A stretch of 64,000 nt of DNA from positions 1 to 64,000 of the forward strand of contig CAZLWA010000078.1 of assembly GCA_964563165.1 (NCBI GenBank), in the 5' to 3' direction. The DNA comes from CAZLWA01 sp964563165. GTDB lineage: Bacteria > CLD3 > SB21. The position numbers and the translations under genes are program-made. The first letter of the stretch is position 1; every line of letters begins with the position of its first letter. The notes below the pieces were generated by a model. The model did no database searches, was not told the origin of the DNA, and was given only the letters and a program-made list of their open reading frames with translations. Shown here in pieces: positions 16,977 through 25,265 of the stretch.

Positions 16977-16983
16977 TTTATTA

Positions 16984-17020
16984 GGAACTGAGAACTAAAA
17001 ACTAAAAACTGAGAACTAAC
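16984..17020. repeat. Heptamer-phased tract before the ribB fusion gene
   Basis: Five heptamers occur in register: GGAACTG, AGAACTA, AAAACTA, AAAACTG and AGAACTA. They fill almost the whole ribE-ribB gap and end 3 nt before the ATG. No purine-rich ribosome site other than the repeat itself is present. Confidence 0.85.
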
Positions 17021-17022
17021 AT

Positions 17023-18153
17023 ATGTTTAAATTCAATTCTATCGAAGAAGCGGTTGCTGATTACAAGCTTGGAAGGATAGTTATTGTCGTAGACGATGAA
17101 GATCGTGAAAACGAGGGGGACTTCATCATGGCGGCGGAAAAGATATCGTCGGAAACGATCAATTTCATGTCCAAACACGGTCGCGGTCTGATTTGCCTTT
17201 CGATCACTCCGGAGCGCGCGCAGGAATTGGATCTCAATATCATGGTGGATAACAATACCGCGCTGCACGCAACTCCGTTTACCGTTACGATCGACGCAAA
17301 AAAAGGGGCGACCACCGGTATTTCCGCTTCCGATCGGGCGGCAACGATCCGCGCGGTGGTGGATCCGCAAACGCAGCCGCACGACCTGGCGCGGCCCGGG
17401 CATATTTTTCCGCTCGTAGCGAGAGGCGGAGGCGTACTGGAGCGCTCGGGGCACACCGAGGCTACACTTGACCTGGCGAGGCTTTCAGGATTGTACCCGG
17501 CCGGTGTACTGTGCGAAATCATGGATGACGACGGTTCAATGGCGCGCGTACCACGATTAATTGAAATTGCAAAACGGTTTGATTTGAAGATCATCACGAT
17601 CAAGGACCTTATCCAATACCGCCTGCACAAGGAAAAATTCGTCCGTGCTATCGCCAACGATATTGAATTGCCGAGCGTATTCGGAACTTTCAACGTAAAA
17701 ATTTATGAAAATATCCTCAACGGTGACCGGCATGTAGCCGTTACCAAGGGGAATGTACACTCGACAGAACCTATATTAGTAAGGGTTCACGGGCAGTGCC
17801 TCATGGGCGATATCTTCGGTTCCAAATTTTATGATCAATCCGTGCATGTTTTCAATTGTCTGCGGATGATTGAAGAGCAGGGGCAGGGCGTATTGCTTTA
17901 TCTGCGCGGCAGTGACAGCCGCGGGCTTGGATTATTTCCGCATGAAGACGGAGGCTCCCTGGACAGTCATCATTCACAGGATACGGAAAAAGACTGGCGT
18001 ACCTTGGGCGTCGGCTCGCAGATATTGGTGGATTTGGGAGTAAGAAAGATTAGGCTGCTCACTAATAATACTAAGAAATATATCGGTTTGGACGGGTACG
18101 GGTTGGAAATTGTGGAACTGGTTCCGATTGTTCGGAGCAGGGTCAGTATCTGA
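17023..18153 (+). CDS. ribB: 3,4-dihydroxy-2-butanone-4-phosphate synthase fused to a degenerate GTP cyclohydrolase II domain (RibBX-like)
   Basis: The N-terminal RibB domain (1-200) is complete: DDEDRENEGDFIMAAE, MSKHGRGLICLS, HATPFTVTIDA, TTGISASDRA and the end HTEATLDLARLSG. It makes the four-carbon precursor of lumazine. The C-terminal domain (205-376) has the GTP cyclohydrolase II fold, with LVRVHGQCLMGD and LLTNNTKKY. Zinc-binding of GCHII needs three cysteines, C-x10-C-x-C. Here only C259 remains; the positions of the other two are Y270 and Q272. The QEGR and IRAYALQ-like catalytic parts are also replaced. The domain is therefore probably not a working RibA, as in the described RibBX fusions. 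A separate ribA would be expected elsewhere. Confidence 0.9.
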   Translation: MFKFNSIEEAVADYKLGRIVIVVDDEDRENEGDFIMAAEKISSETINFMSKHGRGLICLSITPERAQELDLNIMVDNNTALHATPFTVTIDAKKGATTGISASDRAATIRAVVDPQTQPHDLARPGHIFPLVARGGGVLERSGHTEATLDLARLSGLYPAGVLCEIMDDDGSMARVPRLIEIAKRFDLKIITIKDLIQYRLHKEKFVRAIANDIELPSVFGTFNVKIYENILNGDRHVAVTKGNVHSTEPILVRVHGQCLMGDIFGSKFYDQSVHVFNCLRMIEEQGQGVLLYLRGSDSRGLGLFPHEDGGSLDSHHSQDTEKDWRTLGVGSQILVDLGVRKIRLLTNNTKKYIGLDGYGLEIVELVPIVRSRVSI

Positions 18154-18156
18154 CTA

Positions 18157-18801
18157 TTATTTCGAATATTTTTTTTCTACTTTCATCATCTTATCAATTC
18201 TGGCCTGATGCCGTCCGCCGGCGAATTCCGTTTTCATCCAGACTCTTACAATTTGCTCCGCAACCGAATCACCGATCATCTTTCCACCCATCGTCAATAC
18301 GTTGGCGTTGTTATGTTCGCGGCTGTTGACGGCGGAAGAAATATCATAGCACATGGCCGCACGCACTCCGGGAACTTTATTTGCCGTCATGCATGAGCCG
18401 ATACCGGCCCCGTCTATCATGATGCCGCGGAAACAATCGCCTTCGGACACCAGCTGAGCCACGGCATGCGCAAAATCCGGATAATCCACGGATTGCGCAG
18501 AATGAGTTCCGACGTCCACGACGTCATAATTCATCTCTTTCAAAACATTTTTGATATTCTCTTTCATCGCGTAGCCGCCGTGGTCGGCGCCGAGGGCTAC
18601 TTTGCTGCCTGCACCCGATTTGGGAACGCTTTCAGGCCGGTCGCTCGTGGAAGTTTCTCCCGCGGTTATAAATGTGACTCCGAGTTGCCTGGCCTTGTCC
18701 CTGGCGAGCGCCGTAATGATCGCATGCCTCGGCACTTCAATGATCTTGCTTTGGCGCGCCAGTTCAATTACCATGCGCTCGCTAATGACTTTTTTTGCCA
18801 T
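18157..18801 (-). CDS. rpiB: RpiB-type sugar-phosphate isomerase with N-terminal extension
   Basis: RpiB interconverts ribose 5-phosphate and ribulose 5-phosphate. The core (about residues 67-210) shows KVALGADHGGYAMKE, DVGTHS, SVDYPDFA, IDGAGIGSCMTANKVPGVRAAMCYD and NNANVLTMGG. In E. coli the catalytic Cys lies in CGTGIG; here that position is D, and a cysteine appears 7 residues later in GSCM. This arrangement and the extension (ISERMVIELARQ...VPRHAIITALARDKARQLGV, residues 7-42) recall RpiB proteins associated with sugar-phosphate microcompartment loci. No shell gene is nearby. It is convergent with the ribB fusion, whose stop is only 3 bp away. Confidence 0.88.
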   Translation of the reverse strand: MAKKVISERMVIELARQSKIIEVPRHAIITALARDKARQLGVTFITAGETSTSDRPESVPKSGAGSKVALGADHGGYAMKENIKNVLKEMNYDVVDVGTHSAQSVDYPDFAHAVAQLVSEGDCFRGIMIDGAGIGSCMTANKVPGVRAAMCYDISSAVNSREHNNANVLTMGGKMIGDSVAEQIVRVWMKTEFAGGRHQARIDKMMKVEKKYSK

Positions 18802-18809
18802 ACCAATAC

Positions 18810-18860
18810 AAATTACGAATTAAGAATTAAGAATTACAAATGACAAATGACAAATGACAC
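18810..18860. repeat. Heptamer-phased tract between nadC and rpiB
   Basis: Seven to eight heptamers run in register: AAATTAC, GAATTAA, GAATTAA, GAATTAC, AAATGAC three times, then ACTGACT. The tract starts 8 bp upstream of the rpiB start codon. Confidence 0.88.
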
Positions 18861-18904
18861 TGACTCACAAACTTAACTCCTTTGTATCCTTGGAGCAACA
18901 ATTT

Positions 18905-19750
18905 TTACTCAATCATGAGAGAAAAATCCATGACGGGTGCGGAGTGCGTGAGCGCGCCGACGGAGATGAAATCCACGCCGGTTTCGGCAGTGGCCTTGAC
19001 CGTATCCGGATTTACGCCCCCCGAAGCCTCAACTTCAAAGCGTTTGGCGATCAGCGCTACACAACGCCTCATGTCATCCACCGGCATATTGTCCAGCATA
19101 ATACGTTGGATCGGAAATTGCACGGCTTCTTTAACCTCATCTAAATTCTTCACTTCTACTTCAATGGGCAAATGCAGCTTATGTTTTTGTTTGTAATCGA
19201 GTACATCGCGAATCGCTCTGGAGATACCTCCGGCGGCTGTGATGTGGTTATCCTTGATCAGAAACATGTCGTACAAGCCCATCCGGTGATTGGCACCGCC
19301 CCCCGTACGTACTGCGTATTTTTCCAATTCGCGCCACAGCGGCGTTGTCTTGCGCGTATCAATAATTTTTGCCGAAGCAGGCTTGACCCATTCCACATAC
19401 CGATGCGTCAGCGTAGCAATACCGCTCAGGCGCTGTAAAAAATTCAATGCCGTTCGTTCGGCGATCAATATCGAATGCACCTTTCCTGCCAGATCCACGC
19501 AATGCGAGCCAGGGGACAAGGCATCTCCGTCACGCGCCCGCCATGTTAACCGCATCTCCGGATCGACCTGGTGAAATACTTCCGTAAAGATATTATCACC
19601 GCACAAAATGCCTTGCGTTTTCGCCCGGACAAAACCGGTACCGGTAGCGTTTCTCGAGACCGTAGCGCTAGTGGTCACGTCGCCGCCGCCAAGATCCTCT
19701 TTCAATGCGCGCGCGATGAGTTGTTTAATGTTGTCTGAAATAGTGAGCAT
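18905..19750 (-). CDS. nadC: Nicotinate-nucleotide pyrophosphorylase (quinolinate phosphoribosyltransferase)
   Basis: NadC converts quinolinate and PRPP to nicotinate mononucleotide in de novo NAD synthesis. The 281-residue product matches the family throughout: ALKEDLGGGDVTTSA at the N-terminus, ERTALNFLQRLSGIATLT, IIDTRKTTPLWRELEKYAVRTGGGANHRMGLYDMFLIKDNHI with the PRPP- and substrate-binding Lys/Arg, VEVEVKNLDE-type strand and EASGGVNPDTV, VDFISVGALTHS at the end. It is 8 bp downstream of ybeY on the same strand, consistent with one operon. No nadA or nadB is in the window. Confidence 0.96.
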   Translation of the reverse strand: MLTISDNIKQLIARALKEDLGGGDVTTSATVSRNATGTGFVRAKTQGILCGDNIFTEVFHQVDPEMRLTWRARDGDALSPGSHCVDLAGKVHSILIAERTALNFLQRLSGIATLTHRYVEWVKPASAKIIDTRKTTPLWRELEKYAVRTGGGANHRMGLYDMFLIKDNHITAAGGISRAIRDVLDYKQKHKLHLPIEVEVKNLDEVKEAVQFPIQRIMLDNMPVDDMRRCVALIAKRFEVEASGGVNPDTVKATAETGVDFISVGALTHSAPVMDFSLMIE

Positions 19751-19758
19751 GGGAGCGG

Positions 19759-20175
19759 TTATTTTAACATGGCAATATAACGGTCGCCGAGAGTCAGCAT
19801 CTTTTTTCGCTGACGCAGGAAGCGATCGTCGTAGCCCAGTAAGTGAAGCAATCCGTGGGCGGCGAGGCGCAGCACTTCATTGGAATAGGGGACCCCGAAT
19901 TCCCTGGCCTGCGATGCCGCCGCATCGAGACTAACATAAATTTCTCCATCCACTGCGGTGGAATCGGATAAATCAAAGGAAATGACGTCCGTTGTATAGT
20001 TGTGATTCAGAAAGCGTCGACTGATCTTTCGTATGCCGGTCGTATGTGTGAAAACAACCGATAAATATTTTAACGGAATGCTTGCTTCGTGACGTACGAT
20101 GAGTTGAATTAATTTCCTCACGTTTTTCGAATTAACGGTTCTTGTTTTATGGGTGTTGACAATTTCAACGATCAC
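19759..20175 (-). CDS. ybeY: Endoribonuclease YbeY (rRNA maturation)
   Basis: YbeY is a metal-dependent RNase for 16S rRNA 3' maturation and ribosome quality control. The 138-residue product contains the core strand IRKISRRFLNHNYTTDVISFDL and the metal site region RLAAHGLLHLLGYDDRF. The usual motif is HGxLHLxGYDH; the third histidine is aspartate here, as also seen in some Bacteroidota YbeY proteins, so activity is probably kept. It starts with GTG, 4 bp after the pgpH stop codon, the familiar pgpH-ybeY pairing. Confidence 0.93.
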   Translation of the reverse strand: MIVEIVNTHKTRTVNSKNVRKLIQLIVRHEASIPLKYLSVVFTHTTGIRKISRRFLNHNYTTDVISFDLSDSTAVDGEIYVSLDAAASQAREFGVPYSNEVLRLAAHGLLHLLGYDDRFLRQRKKMLTLGDRYIAMLK

Positions 20176-20179
20176 GATG

Positions 20180-22576
20180 TTATTCCAAAATCAAGGGTTG
20201 GAGCGATTCTTCCGGCAGCTGCTCCTGCCCGGGATATTCCACGCGCACATGATAAATGCCGAGTAAAATCGGCATGAACGCCTCCTCGATCTTTTTCAGA
20301 TCGCCCATCGTAAGATCGCATTCATCGAGCTCGCCGCTCTGCAGGCGATTTTCAACGATCGATCTCAGCATGGCTCGGATGCGGCCGGCCGTATGTTCTT
20401 TCAGGGAATGCGTCGAGGCTTCCACACCGTCCGCAAGCATGATGATGCCTGATTCCTTGGATTTAGGTTTCGAACCGGGGTAACGAAATTCCGATTCCGG
20501 AACTGTTTCCTCCGGTGCTTTTTGTTCCAGAGCTTTGTGATAAAAGAAGGCCATCAATTGGTGCCCGTGATGCTCGGGGATGTAGTTGCGAATAATTTTC
20601 GGCACGCGGTATTTTTCCGCGAGTTCCAGCCCGACTTTAATATGCGACGTGAGAATCAGCGCACTCATATTCGGCGCAAGCGATTCGTGCTTGTTAAAAG
20701 CGCCCAATTGGTTCTCAACAAAATATTCGGGCATGTCCATTTTTCCGATATCGTGATACAGCGCGCCTACCCTGGCCAGCAAGGCATTGACGCCGATGGC
20801 TTCAGCGCCGGCTTTGGCAAGATTACTTACGATGATGCTGTGATGATAGGTGCCCGGCGCTTTCATGGCAAGCTGCTGCTGCAGCGGATGGTTCGAATCG
20901 GATAATTCCAACAAAGTAAATGTAGTGCACACGTCAAAAACAGATTCAAAGAGAACCAGGCATCCGAATGCCACGAGCATGGAAAGAATGCAGCTGGCGA
21001 TCGCATAAGGCAGTTGATACGAAAAAACTTCTGTGAAATCCGTGTATTTTACAAAACTCATCGTGATAATGATGAAGGCATACGCAAGCGATACCCACAA
21101 TATGGAACTGAAGATATGACTGCGCCGGCTGAGATTACTGACCGTCAGGCACGCGATGGAGCCGACAAAAAGCAACACGATCGTCGTCGTATATTCGTGT
21201 CCTTGCATAGCGCCGATCAAAAAGCTGATGGATGCCGTGGCGATAAATCCCAATTTGATGTCAAATAACACGGTGAGGAGAACCGAGCTCAGAACAATCG
21301 GAATGACGTACACCGGGAAATCCATAATATGAATGAAAATGTAATAGAAACCAATTTCTATAAGGACCAGCGATGCGATTAAGGTCAATTTTTTTACGTC
21401 GTTGAGAATTTCAGGACTGTAAAAATATAAATAGGCTAACAAGAAAAACATGAGCGCAAACACGAGCAATCCGCGGCCGACGAACGGAAGAATCCACGTA
21501 ATACCGCCTTCGAGATTGCGTTTTTCAGCCCACGTGGACTCTAAAGACAGCAATTGTTGATGAATACCCGGCGTGATGGTCTCGTTTTTCCGAACGATCA
21601 CGTCTCCGGCCAGCACGAATCCGTACGTTTGCGGAACGCTGTTCGAAACGTCTTTTTTTCGTCTTTTCGTTTCTTCGGGATTCGCCGCGATATTCGGCAT
21701 GATGAAATGAGAAAGGATTTCATAGCTGAGGCTGATCAATTTGGGATCGGTATAATAATTCTTCAGTAAATCCTGCGTACGGTACATGGCCTCATCAAGG
21801 TCATTGACGTTCTTAATAAATTCTGTTGTTTCCTGCTGACCCTCGCGAATATTGATCGGAGAAATCGGGCTTTTAAAACTATTTTTATTGACGTCAATGA
21901 TCCCCAGCGCGAATTGATCCGACAAAATGACGCTTAGATCTTTCGCAAACTCGCTGAATTGAGACCCGGTCAGAGTCTTACCGATGGTGACTTTACGTAA
22001 TAATCTTGCGGTGTCCTTTTTGGAAGGCTTGATGATCGAGTTATCCGGATTCAGCGGGTCTTTGTTAATCAAGGGCTGCCAGCGGTCTTCAATGATGTTC
22101 AATCCGTATTTTTTGTTGATCGCAGTTTTCAATGAGTCGTACGATTGCGGAACGTACGTTTGCAATTTTCCTTCCGTATCGGTGTATCCAAAAGGTTTGG
22201 CCGTGTGGCGTAATTGGTATAGATTACCGGCCAATTCATCAAGATTGGCCATTTGAGATTTTACCGCGTTCGGGTTTTTATCGAAGACCGGTGCGATCAG
22301 ACTCTCCGCTTCTTTGCGGTCTGCGTCCAACTGCTCGTGGCTTTTGTAAACGGGAAACGTAAACGGCGCTCGCACTTCGTCGGGCGAAATAGTTCCGACT
22401 TTATATTCGCTGTAGCGCGTAAATTCACTGCCCGGGAAGAGCAAGACGCACCCGATGATCCACGCGCTGATAATCAGCACCTTGAGGGCAAAATTTTTCT
22501 TACCCAAAATATATTTGGCAAAAAGAATAGGGGATTTCTTCAGGAGCACAAGGGCTGTATGCGTTCGAGTTCTCAC
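20180..22576 (-). CDS. pgpH: 7TM-HD family c-di-AMP phosphodiesterase (PgpH-like)
   Basis: PgpH proteins are membrane HD phosphodiesterases that cleave c-di-AMP. The 798-residue product has one N-terminal membrane helix (about 29-50), a large extracytoplasmic 7TMR-HDED domain (roughly 60-340), about seven membrane helices (365-550) and a cytoplasmic HDIG domain. Metal ligands are visible in YHHSIIVSNLAK (near 575) and LYHDIGK (near 606), and ILTSHIKVG and YIPEHHG follow. The protein starts with GTG. It directly precedes ybeY, the typical arrangement. No diadenylate cyclase lies in the window, so the nucleotide assignment rests on the family. Confidence 0.93.
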   Translation of the reverse strand: MRTRTHTALVLLKKSPILFAKYILGKKNFALKVLIISAWIIGCVLLFPGSEFTRYSEYKVGTISPDEVRAPFTFPVYKSHEQLDADRKEAESLIAPVFDKNPNAVKSQMANLDELAGNLYQLRHTAKPFGYTDTEGKLQTYVPQSYDSLKTAINKKYGLNIIEDRWQPLINKDPLNPDNSIIKPSKKDTARLLRKVTIGKTLTGSQFSEFAKDLSVILSDQFALGIIDVNKNSFKSPISPINIREGQQETTEFIKNVNDLDEAMYRTQDLLKNYYTDPKLISLSYEILSHFIMPNIAANPEETKRRKKDVSNSVPQTYGFVLAGDVIVRKNETITPGIHQQLLSLESTWAEKRNLEGGITWILPFVGRGLLVFALMFFLLAYLYFYSPEILNDVKKLTLIASLVLIEIGFYYIFIHIMDFPVYVIPIVLSSVLLTVLFDIKLGFIATASISFLIGAMQGHEYTTTIVLLFVGSIACLTVSNLSRRSHIFSSILWVSLAYAFIIITMSFVKYTDFTEVFSYQLPYAIASCILSMLVAFGCLVLFESVFDVCTTFTLLELSDSNHPLQQQLAMKAPGTYHHSIIVSNLAKAGAEAIGVNALLARVGALYHDIGKMDMPEYFVENQLGAFNKHESLAPNMSALILTSHIKVGLELAEKYRVPKIIRNYIPEHHGHQLMAFFYHKALEQKAPEETVPESEFRYPGSKPKSKESGIIMLADGVEASTHSLKEHTAGRIRAMLRSIVENRLQSGELDECDLTMGDLKKIEEAFMPILLGIYHVRVEYPGQEQLPEESLQPLILE

Positions 22577-22663
22577 ACCGTTACTTTATTGTTGATGCCG
22601 GCGACCTTGGCCAATGATCTAATTGCTTTGGGCGTCTGCAAGGATTCATCGCTTTTTTTCCCG

Positions 22664-23818
22664 CTAGGGCATTTCCCTCAGAATCTCTCTGGCAATAACG
22701 AGTCGCTGAATTTCCGACGTGCCTTCGCCGATCTCGCAAACTTTGGCGTCGCGGAAAAAACGTTCGACCGGATAGGCGTCGGTATAACCGTTGCCGCCGA
22801 GGATCTGCACGGCTTTGATGCAGGTCTGCATCGCGAGCTCAGACGTTTGCAATTTGGCCATCGCCGCCTCTTTGGTGAAGGGGGCGCCCGCGTCTTTCTT
22901 GCGCGCGGCGTGGAGCGTCAAATGCCAGCCGCATTCGATACCCAACGCCATGTCGGCCAGATAAAATTGAATCGCCTGATTTTCAGAAATCGGGCGGTCG
23001 AATTGCTCGCGTATTTTCGAATATTTCAAGGCCTGTTCATACGCCCCGATGGCAATGCCGAGCGACAACGCGGCCATACCGACCCGTCCGCCATCCAGCA
23101 CTTTCAGAAAGCCTTTGAACCCTTCGCCTTCATTGCCTAACAGGTTTTCTTTGGGCACGATCATGTTTTCAAAATGCAGCATACGTGTATCTGAAGCGCG
23201 CCACCCCATTTTATTTTCTTTTTTCCCGACGCTAAATCCCGGAAATGATTTTTCAACGATAAACGAACTGATTCCGCGTTTGCCTTTGGTTCTGTCCGTC
23301 ACCGCCGTGACGACGAGCACATCCGCGTATCCGGCATTCGTGATGAAAATCTTTGAGCCGTTGATCAGGTAGTGATCCCCGCGCAATTCCGCCGTGGTCT
23401 TGGTTCCGGCAGCGTCGCTGCCCGCACCCGGTTCGGTCAGGCCGAAGGACGCGATCTTTTCACCCTTGGCGAGCGGCGTTAAGTATTTTCTCTTTTGCTC
23501 TTCGCTTCCGAAGAGCCATATGGGACCGCAGCCAATGCCCAAATGCGCGCCTACCGTGATGCCGTGGGAGGCGCAGATTTTCGACAATTCAATGATCGCC
23601 AAACATGAGGCAACGGAAGTTAAACCTAACCCTCCGTATTCTTTGGGAAAAGGAATTCCAAACCAGCCGAACGCCGCCATTTTCCTTACGTTCTCGGCAG
23701 GAAATTCGGATTTCTTATCAAGGTCTGCTGCGACCGGTGCGATCTCCTTTTCCGCAAATTCTCTGACCTGCCGACGCAGATCGGCTTCGGCTGAGGTAAA
23801 TTCAAAAGGCAAATACAA
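22664..23818 (-). CDS. Acyl-CoA dehydrogenase
   Basis: This FAD enzyme introduces a trans-2 double bond into acyl-CoA and passes electrons to ETF. The 384-residue product shows the whole family: FGLTEPGAGSDAAGTKTTA around residue 130, KIFITNAGYAD, LDGGRVGMAALSLGIAIGAYEQAL, QILGGNGYTDAYPVERFFRDAKV and the catalytic base in CEIGEGTSEIQRLVIAREIL. Sequence character is nearest to short-chain or butyryl-CoA dehydrogenases. It starts with TTG, preceded by AAAGGA. The ETF-QO at 13.8 kb is a natural downstream partner, although etfAB are absent here. Confidence 0.94.
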   Translation of the reverse strand: MYLPFEFTSAEADLRRQVREFAEKEIAPVAADLDKKSEFPAENVRKMAAFGWFGIPFPKEYGGLGLTSVASCLAIIELSKICASHGITVGAHLGIGCGPIWLFGSEEQKRKYLTPLAKGEKIASFGLTEPGAGSDAAGTKTTAELRGDHYLINGSKIFITNAGYADVLVVTAVTDRTKGKRGISSFIVEKSFPGFSVGKKENKMGWRASDTRMLHFENMIVPKENLLGNEGEGFKGFLKVLDGGRVGMAALSLGIAIGAYEQALKYSKIREQFDRPISENQAIQFYLADMALGIECGWHLTLHAARKKDAGAPFTKEAAMAKLQTSELAMQTCIKAVQILGGNGYTDAYPVERFFRDAKVCEIGEGTSEIQRLVIAREILREMP

Positions 23819-23909
23819 ATTGATTCCTTTAGTCCTTTAGCCCAATAATCCTAAATCGCTGTTAATATAGGCATCGCGGCCGCGATAATCAAGAGACGAA
23901 TGGGCGGGA

Positions 23910-24575
23910 TTATGTTGATCGATTCAGGTTTTCAAAATGCAAGTCGGTAAACTCCAGCAGCGAGCCCAATTGCAAATCAGCGGCGCCAAAGCGCGCGTTG
24001 CCGCGCCAGTGGCTTTCCGGTACGACCACGGTTTTCATACCTGCGGCATGAGCGGAAATCAATCCGTTATACGAATCTTCAAATGCAATGCAGTCGGACG
24101 GCACAACATTCAATTTTTGTGCGGTCGTGATAAACACGGCCGGATCGGGCTTTCCCAAGGCCTCATTCTCGGCAGAATGCGCCACGTCAAAGTAATCTCT
24201 TAGATTCAATTTTTGTAAAACCAGGTCTATGAGGCGCGCGGCGGAGGAGGTGGCCAGCCCGACGGGCATATTTTTTTTCCTAAAAAAACTCAAAATATAG
24301 TCAACGCCTTCGAGGGGCTCGCCTTTTTTAACGATCAGCTTTCCGACCGTATCTATGATCTCATTTTCGAGTTGTTCGCATGACACGGAATCCCAGGGCT
24401 TGAATTTGTACCAATGCGCGACGACTTCGTTAATGCGAAGACCCATCGTACGGATGCACATCTCATCGGTGAGGTCTATTCCGACTTTGGGAAAAGCGGT
24501 TTTCAATGCTTCGCGCCAGAAGGGCTCGGAATCGATCAGCAAACCGTCCATATCGAATATAACCGCCCTAATCAT
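23910..24575 (-). CDS. HAD-superfamily hydrolase, beta-phosphoglucomutase/HxpB-like
   Basis: The 221-residue product is a haloacid dehalogenase-family phosphatase. The nucleophile motif is FDMDGLLIDSEPFW (D8, D10), motif II is LATSSAA, and motif III/IV are KPDPAVFITTAQKL and CIAFEDSYNGLISAHAAGM. The capped subfamily with DMDGLLIDSEP includes the hexitol phosphatase HxpB (YniC) and beta-phosphoglucomutases. The DSEP and MGLR cap residues resemble HxpB most, so a sugar phosphate phosphatase is likely, but the substrate is unproven. The next gene upstream on the strand is the AlkD-like gene, 12 bp away, suggesting an operon. Confidence 0.88.
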   Translation of the reverse strand: MIRAVIFDMDGLLIDSEPFWREALKTAFPKVGIDLTDEMCIRTMGLRINEVVAHWYKFKPWDSVSCEQLENEIIDTVGKLIVKKGEPLEGVDYILSFFRKKNMPVGLATSSAARLIDLVLQKLNLRDYFDVAHSAENEALGKPDPAVFITTAQKLNVVPSDCIAFEDSYNGLISAHAAGMKTVVVPESHWRGNARFGAADLQLGSLLEFTDLHFENLNRST

Positions 24576-24587
24576 CGGGATTACCGT

Positions 24588-25265
24588 TCATTTTAATCTG
24601 CCGCGTACCTTCACGTCTGCCAAAATCTCCATCGCGCTGGGAAGTTTACGACTGGCGCCCGCATCGTCAATATAGACCGATCCGATCTGGGAACAGGCTA
24701 TGAGCGCTTCCGTGTTGAGTTTACGATTTCGTTTACCTATGGCAATGACCGCATGGTACATCGCTTCGCGTGCGCAGCTGGGCGCGTTCTGCAGCTCGTG
24801 AGCCATCGTATACAGCTGATCGGTAAACTCTCCGTCGGGTATGTCCAGGTCGTTCTGTGCAAGGAATTTCATCACCAGAAAGCCGCACTGTTTGACGTAT
24901 TCTTCATTGGAGGGGATCCATTTTAACATTTTCAATTTGGCGAAAGGCGTCTTCATGACGACGTTCGATACAAAAGCCTCGCCGACAAGGTCACACGTGA
25001 TGTCTTTGAGCCATGTATCCAATTGGAGTTCCGTTACGGCAGCCGGATCGGCGATCATCGCGGCCAAAATCTGCGCATCAATATTTTTTGAATTCCAAAG
25101 CTCAAGCGCCAACACATTATCGGTGCCAACCTTTTTCTTTATTTTGCTCAGATTCGCGGCGCTCACACCGAAACAATTTTCACCGCCTTGGCGCTGCCGA
25201 TATTTTTGGCGAAGGTTCTCTTTGCCCAACCTTCCTAATTCATCCATCGCTTCAGAATAATTCAT
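24588..25265 (-). CDS. DNA alkylation repair protein, AlkD-like HEAT protein
   Basis: AlkD-type glycosylases remove N3- or N7-alkylated bases without base flipping. The 225-residue product is all-helical with HEAT-like repeats: VSAANLSKIKKKVG, LALELWNSKNIDAQILAAMIAD, the ITCDLVGEAFVSNVV helix, and WIPSNEEYVKQCGFLVMKFLAQ. The family aspartate and tryptophans could not be placed with confidence because the sequence is divergent, so a non-catalytic HEAT relative is possible. Its ATG overlaps the TGA of the methyltransferase gene (ATGA). Confidence 0.82.
   Translation of the reverse strand: MNYSEAMDELGRLGKENLRQKYRQRQGGENCFGVSAANLSKIKKKVGTDNVLALELWNSKNIDAQILAAMIADPAAVTELQLDTWLKDITCDLVGEAFVSNVVMKTPFAKLKMLKWIPSNEEYVKQCGFLVMKFLAQNDLDIPDGEFTDQLYTMAHELQNAPSCAREAMYHAVIAIGKRNRKLNTEALIACSQIGSVYIDDAGASRKLPSAMEILADVKVRGRLK

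Noticed and set aside
18157..18801. Bacterial microcompartment locus around rpiB
   Set aside because: No shell protein, DeoC or other BMC gene lies in the window.
22253..23140. Long plus-strand open frame of 295 codons
   Set aside because: It lies antisense to pgpH and the acyl-CoA dehydrogenase, both certain, and has the composition of a shadow frame.
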